Assembly (NCBI RefSeq): GCF_029168945.1
Contig: NC_083604.1
Coordinates: 43,705,686 to 43,769,685 of the forward strand
Direction of reading: 5' to 3'
Length of the DNA: 64,000 bases
Origin: Cannabis sativa
Lineage: Eukaryota; Streptophyta; Magnoliopsida; Rosales; Cannabaceae
Shown piece after piece: positions 60,569 to 64,000 of the stretch. Both the position numbers and the translations under genes were made by a program. The notes beneath the pieces were generated by a model that did not search any database, had not been told where the DNA came from, and saw only the letters and a program-made list of their open reading frames with translations. Every line of letters starts with the position of its first letter. The first letter of the stretch is position 1.

Positions 60569-61518
60569 ATGTCAAATCCCATGTTATCACTCTTGACTGA
60601 AAATAAGCTAAATGGATCTAACTTCCCTAAATGGAAAGAGAACATTAATATTGCTCTCATAGGTGAAAGTGCCCTGTTTGTGTTAACTGAGCCTTCTCTT
60701 GAACAGCCGGGTGACAATGCAACTAAAGCTGTTAAAGAGAAGTTCGAGTGTTGGCATAATGCTAACAATAAAGCTCGATACTTCATGCTTTCCAGCATGG
60801 TTGACACCTTGAAAACAAGGTTTGCGAACACTGTCACGGTTGCAAAAATTATGACGAAGTTAACTGAGCTATTCGGAATGCACAGATGGAACCCCATCAG
60901 AATGTGCGTGATCACCTTCTCCAACTGGCAAGTTATTTCCAGGAAGCCCAGAATCATGGTACTGAAATGGATCAGACAACTCAAGTAAGTCTTATCTTGA
61001 ATAGTCTGACTCCAGCTTTTCTGCCCTATACATCAAATTATGTCATGAATAAAAAGGAGCAAGACTTTCACACGTTAGTCAATGACCTTCACACATATAA
61101 AAATTTTATTGGAGGACCCAAGAAGAAAGGGAGTAAACCTCAGAATTCTGGAAATGGTAATGGGACGATTAAACCTGAGGCACACGTTGCCTCTACTTCC
61201 AGACCCAAGACAAAGAAGAAGTGGAAAAATACCAAGAAGCGAGCTCAAGCTGTGAAAATAGTTAAGAATAAAAAGGCTGCTGCTTCTAGTGATACACTAA
61301 AAGGAAAGTGTTTCTACTGCAATGAGAAAGGCCATTGGAAACCCCAATGTCCTAAACTTCTTGCAAAGAAACAAGGTATTTCTTTCTATAAACTGTTGAG
61401 TTTTAGTGAATTATTATCCAATTGGATTATTAATTCTAGACTACTAACCTTGTTTATTTGTTTTTCTTCTTATTATAGCCCAAGCTGCTTGAACTCAGGT
61501 GCTATCATAGTGAGTTGA
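60569..61518 (+). pseudogene. C3 copia gag, one frameshift
   Basis: Capsid-nucleocapsid protein of a copia element. The N-terminus has ENKLNGSNFPKWKENI, typical of copia gag, then KARYFMLSSM and AKIMTKLTELFG; at about 60880 the frame shifts. The second frame continues VRDHLLQLASYF, a Lys-rich basic region, and a CX2CX4HX4C knuckle (CFYCNEKGHWKPQC, 61309-61350). Start at 60569 (MSNPM) is chosen because residues upstream in frame look like leader. After the knuckle the protein loses family resemblance and stops at 61518. Confidence 0.85.
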
Positions 61519-62993
61519 ATCGGAAAGCTGGACAAAGGGGTGAAGTTCGTCCAAGATAAAGATGAAGCTCGCTTATTTATCTTTTGAATTAATTGTTTCA
61601 GTTTCAGAACAATTTGAATTTTAATTATTAGTTTGGGATTTTTATTCCCTTTTCTTTTCTCATAATGTTGCAAATAATTTTTTTAAGATTTTATAATTTT
61701 TTTTTTTTTATTTTTCAAATAAATTGCAATTTATGAGTTGAGCTTCATCTACTTTATCTTAAATAACAATTACCAATTATATTTATATGTTTGTATGTGT
61801 ATGTGTTTTTATTATTGATACAAATTCTATAGTATCTTAAACTCTTCATAGAGTTATTACTACATAAACACTAGAAATTATTTCTATGTTTGTGAATAGT
61901 TGTTAATTCTAAAACAATTATTAAGAATTTGTTTAATAAAAAGATCTTTTGATCTGATAGGGGTGGAGAAAAAGTTAAGAATAATATGCAGTTCAACGAT
62001 CTTTTATATCTAATAAACTCTAAATTATATTCGAAACTCCACATAATCTCTATAACACTTAGAGAATCATGTTCTTTATAACCTTTAGGGGTGGATCATA
62101 ATCTCTATATACTTAGGGGTGGACTTTACACCGCAGTACTCCCTGTAACACATATTTTTTCTTTAAACATGGAAGCAATATAATGAACTAGGAATTATCA
62201 GAATAAATCCTTAATCTTGATTATATGTTCCAGTTTAGTTTCACTGATGTAATAAATAATGATACCAATAAAGTTCTTTGATAATGTATCACGCTACCTT
62301 AATTGAGTGGGAGAATTTTAAAATTCTTTTACCCATCTTCATTTGGGTGACACTTGTGATAGGAACTTAAGAATACTACTGAGAAATCAAATCTAACCAT
62401 TCATGTGGATAGAAATAACTTATCAGGATTATGAGAATAAGATAGAAGAATTTTTGCATAGTCTATTCGAATGACTTGAGTCAAGATTTTTAATTCTCAT
62501 AACATTTTATGGTTTCTTAATTTGATTACTTAATCTCTAGCAAGTATTTTACACTTCAAATACTAGACTGCCATGTTGATGATTTAGTCTTAAAAGAAAC
62601 TTACAGTTTCAGACTAATACAATAAGTCAAAACTAGATATCCCTCCAAACAATAGTAAGAGGTTAAAAGTATTATTTAACCAGACATCTACTATTAAGTG
62701 GGAGCCATCTGAGATGTAATCAAATAAGGAACATTAGGAGATACTCAAGAAATGTTTATGAAAGTGATCTAAATGTTAGATATTAAGGAGCTGTATATTA
62801 GTTATCCTTATATCTACACCAACTCATTAAAAATTTGAGATGGTGGTTACTCTGGGGGTGGAGGAGTTATTCTAAAATAGTGTAAAAACCCTTCTATAAT
62901 AATTCAAGCTCTACCAGAGAAGATTTATAACTTTGTAAATTCGAAATTACCAGAAAGTTATTTTTACTGAAGAATATTCTACACTGTATTATC
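61519..62993 (+). pseudogene. Decayed C3 pol region
   Basis: No reading frame. Two short stretches still resemble C1 pol: 61958-62001 (AGGGGTGGAGAA, ATGCAGTTCAA) to integrase at 13019-13057, and 62840-62870 (GTTACTCTGGGGGTGGAG) to RNase H near 14905. The length between them is about 0.9 kb versus 1.9 kb in C1, so large pieces are missing. The rest is AT-rich without signal. Confidence 0.55.
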
Positions 62994-64000
62994 TGTTGGG
63001 TTTTATGCCCTAAATAAAATTCATTTCAATATAATCAGACTTACTTATTAATAAAGATCAGAAATAACATTTTATGTTGCATGGTTCACATGATTTATTT
63101 CATGATTACATGTATATAATGTATAAATTCTTTTTAAGTCCAGAACATATGAGTTTGTTAAAGATTATAGTGTTGTCAGCACAGTGGAATATAATCTTTA
63201 TTATATGTTCAAAAGTATATTCCCTGATTTGTCAGAACACTGGATTTAGACTGACATGGTATAATCAGCGATAGGTATTCTTACACCTTGGAAAAGTATT
63301 ATGTCCTTTCCAGGATATTGGCAAAGTTTACCAGTATCGGATGTATGGAGTATACATCGGAAGGGACCGATATTGAACTTTGATTAGATATATTAAAATT
63401 TACCGTAATATCTATTCAATTCAATATCACCTGTTGATCCTAGATCAAATGATCTTAATCCTGATATGGTTAGGTTCAATCTCAAGAGTGTTACTCGTGT
63501 TCTTTGATTTGATTAGATAAGCCTACTTTTGGGTCTAGGTGATACGTACATTTTGGGAACACGGTAATGCAATTGAGTGGGAGCGCTAACATAAATATGG
63601 AATCTACAGCTTCTATTTGGCAAATAGAAGTAAAGGATGATTTCTTTCGAGCTTAACCAAACGAAGATAAATGGTGGAGATCTCATTTCACTTAGCTGAA
63701 ATATCATTTATACAGGGTTAAGTGTTTTAAGGATAAAATACATTGAAGGTGTAGCGGTAACAGTAGTGCCTTTTCAATGTAGATCATCTATATAGACGAT
63801 CATTGATCACATTACGGTTATAACAATAGATAACTAATGACGTGTCTATATCGTGGAACATATAGAGCGTTCTATATGATTGAGAGTGCAATTCCAAGTT
63901 CTAAGAGTGGATTCAATGAGGAATTAATAAGTTAGGGAATTTACTTGATAAATTCGGTTCGACTTATTGGAAGCTCGGTTATATAGACCCATGGTCCCCC
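62994..64000 (+). repeat. Copia LTR, left 1007 bases, running off the window
   Basis: Starts TGTTGGGTTTTATGCCC and is nearly identical to 51386-52395. No polypurine tract precedes it, so it is probably the 5' LTR of a further insertion or a solo LTR, not the 3' LTR of C3. Confidence 0.88.

Noticed and set aside
1..64000. CRISPR arrays, rRNA genes, intact tRNA genes, bacterial-type operons
   Set aside because: None seen; the repeats present are explained by plant transposable elements.

Overview
This is nuclear DNA from a higher plant, most likely a eudicot. Evidence: AT-rich sequence, GT-AG introns, layered LTR retrotransposons primed by initiator Met tRNA, CACTA, hAT, Mutator and Helitron transposons, and a plant class chitinase. 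Well over three quarters of the window is transposable element. The only host gene I can support is a three-exon GH19 chitinase at 29735-31067. The species cannot be read from the sequence.

Left part (1-26090). A Ty3/gypsy chromovirus (1-8970, 5' LTR cut by the window edge) sits inside the 5' LTR of a copia element (8971-26090). The copia element has lost its primer site and gag, and its pol is full of stops. An 8.8-kb CACTA transposon (15204-24043, TSD TGG) is inserted in its RNase H region. The CACTA carries a TNP2-type transposase gene, a TNPA-like gene, and arrays of CCGGCG hairpins at both ends.

Middle (26091-40403). A possible mitochondrial insertion is followed by a Mutator-type MITE and a Harbinger-like MITE carrying a hAT element. 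Then come the chitinase and a minus-strand Helitron-like element (31677-39661) containing a non-coding LTR retrotransposon (33163-38812). A 5'-truncated LINE with an 11-bp TSD closes the region.

Right part (40404-64000). A second gypsy chromovirus (40938-49997, TSD TGCAA) is inserted in a LINE reverse transcriptase. Beyond it is a pile-up of one copia family: an inverted LTR fragment, an old LTR split by a young deletion derivative (51386-55829, TSD GAAGT), an inverted leader segment, a forward leader with a broken gag, a decayed pol region, and a further LTR running off the window.

The most unusual signals are a duplicated hairpin motif upstream of copia gag with an apparent compensatory base change, the CACTA hairpin arrays, the locally inverted leader, and CCGG palindromes shared by the LTRs of two gypsy families. 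All retroelement reading frames are broken; none looks able to move on its own.
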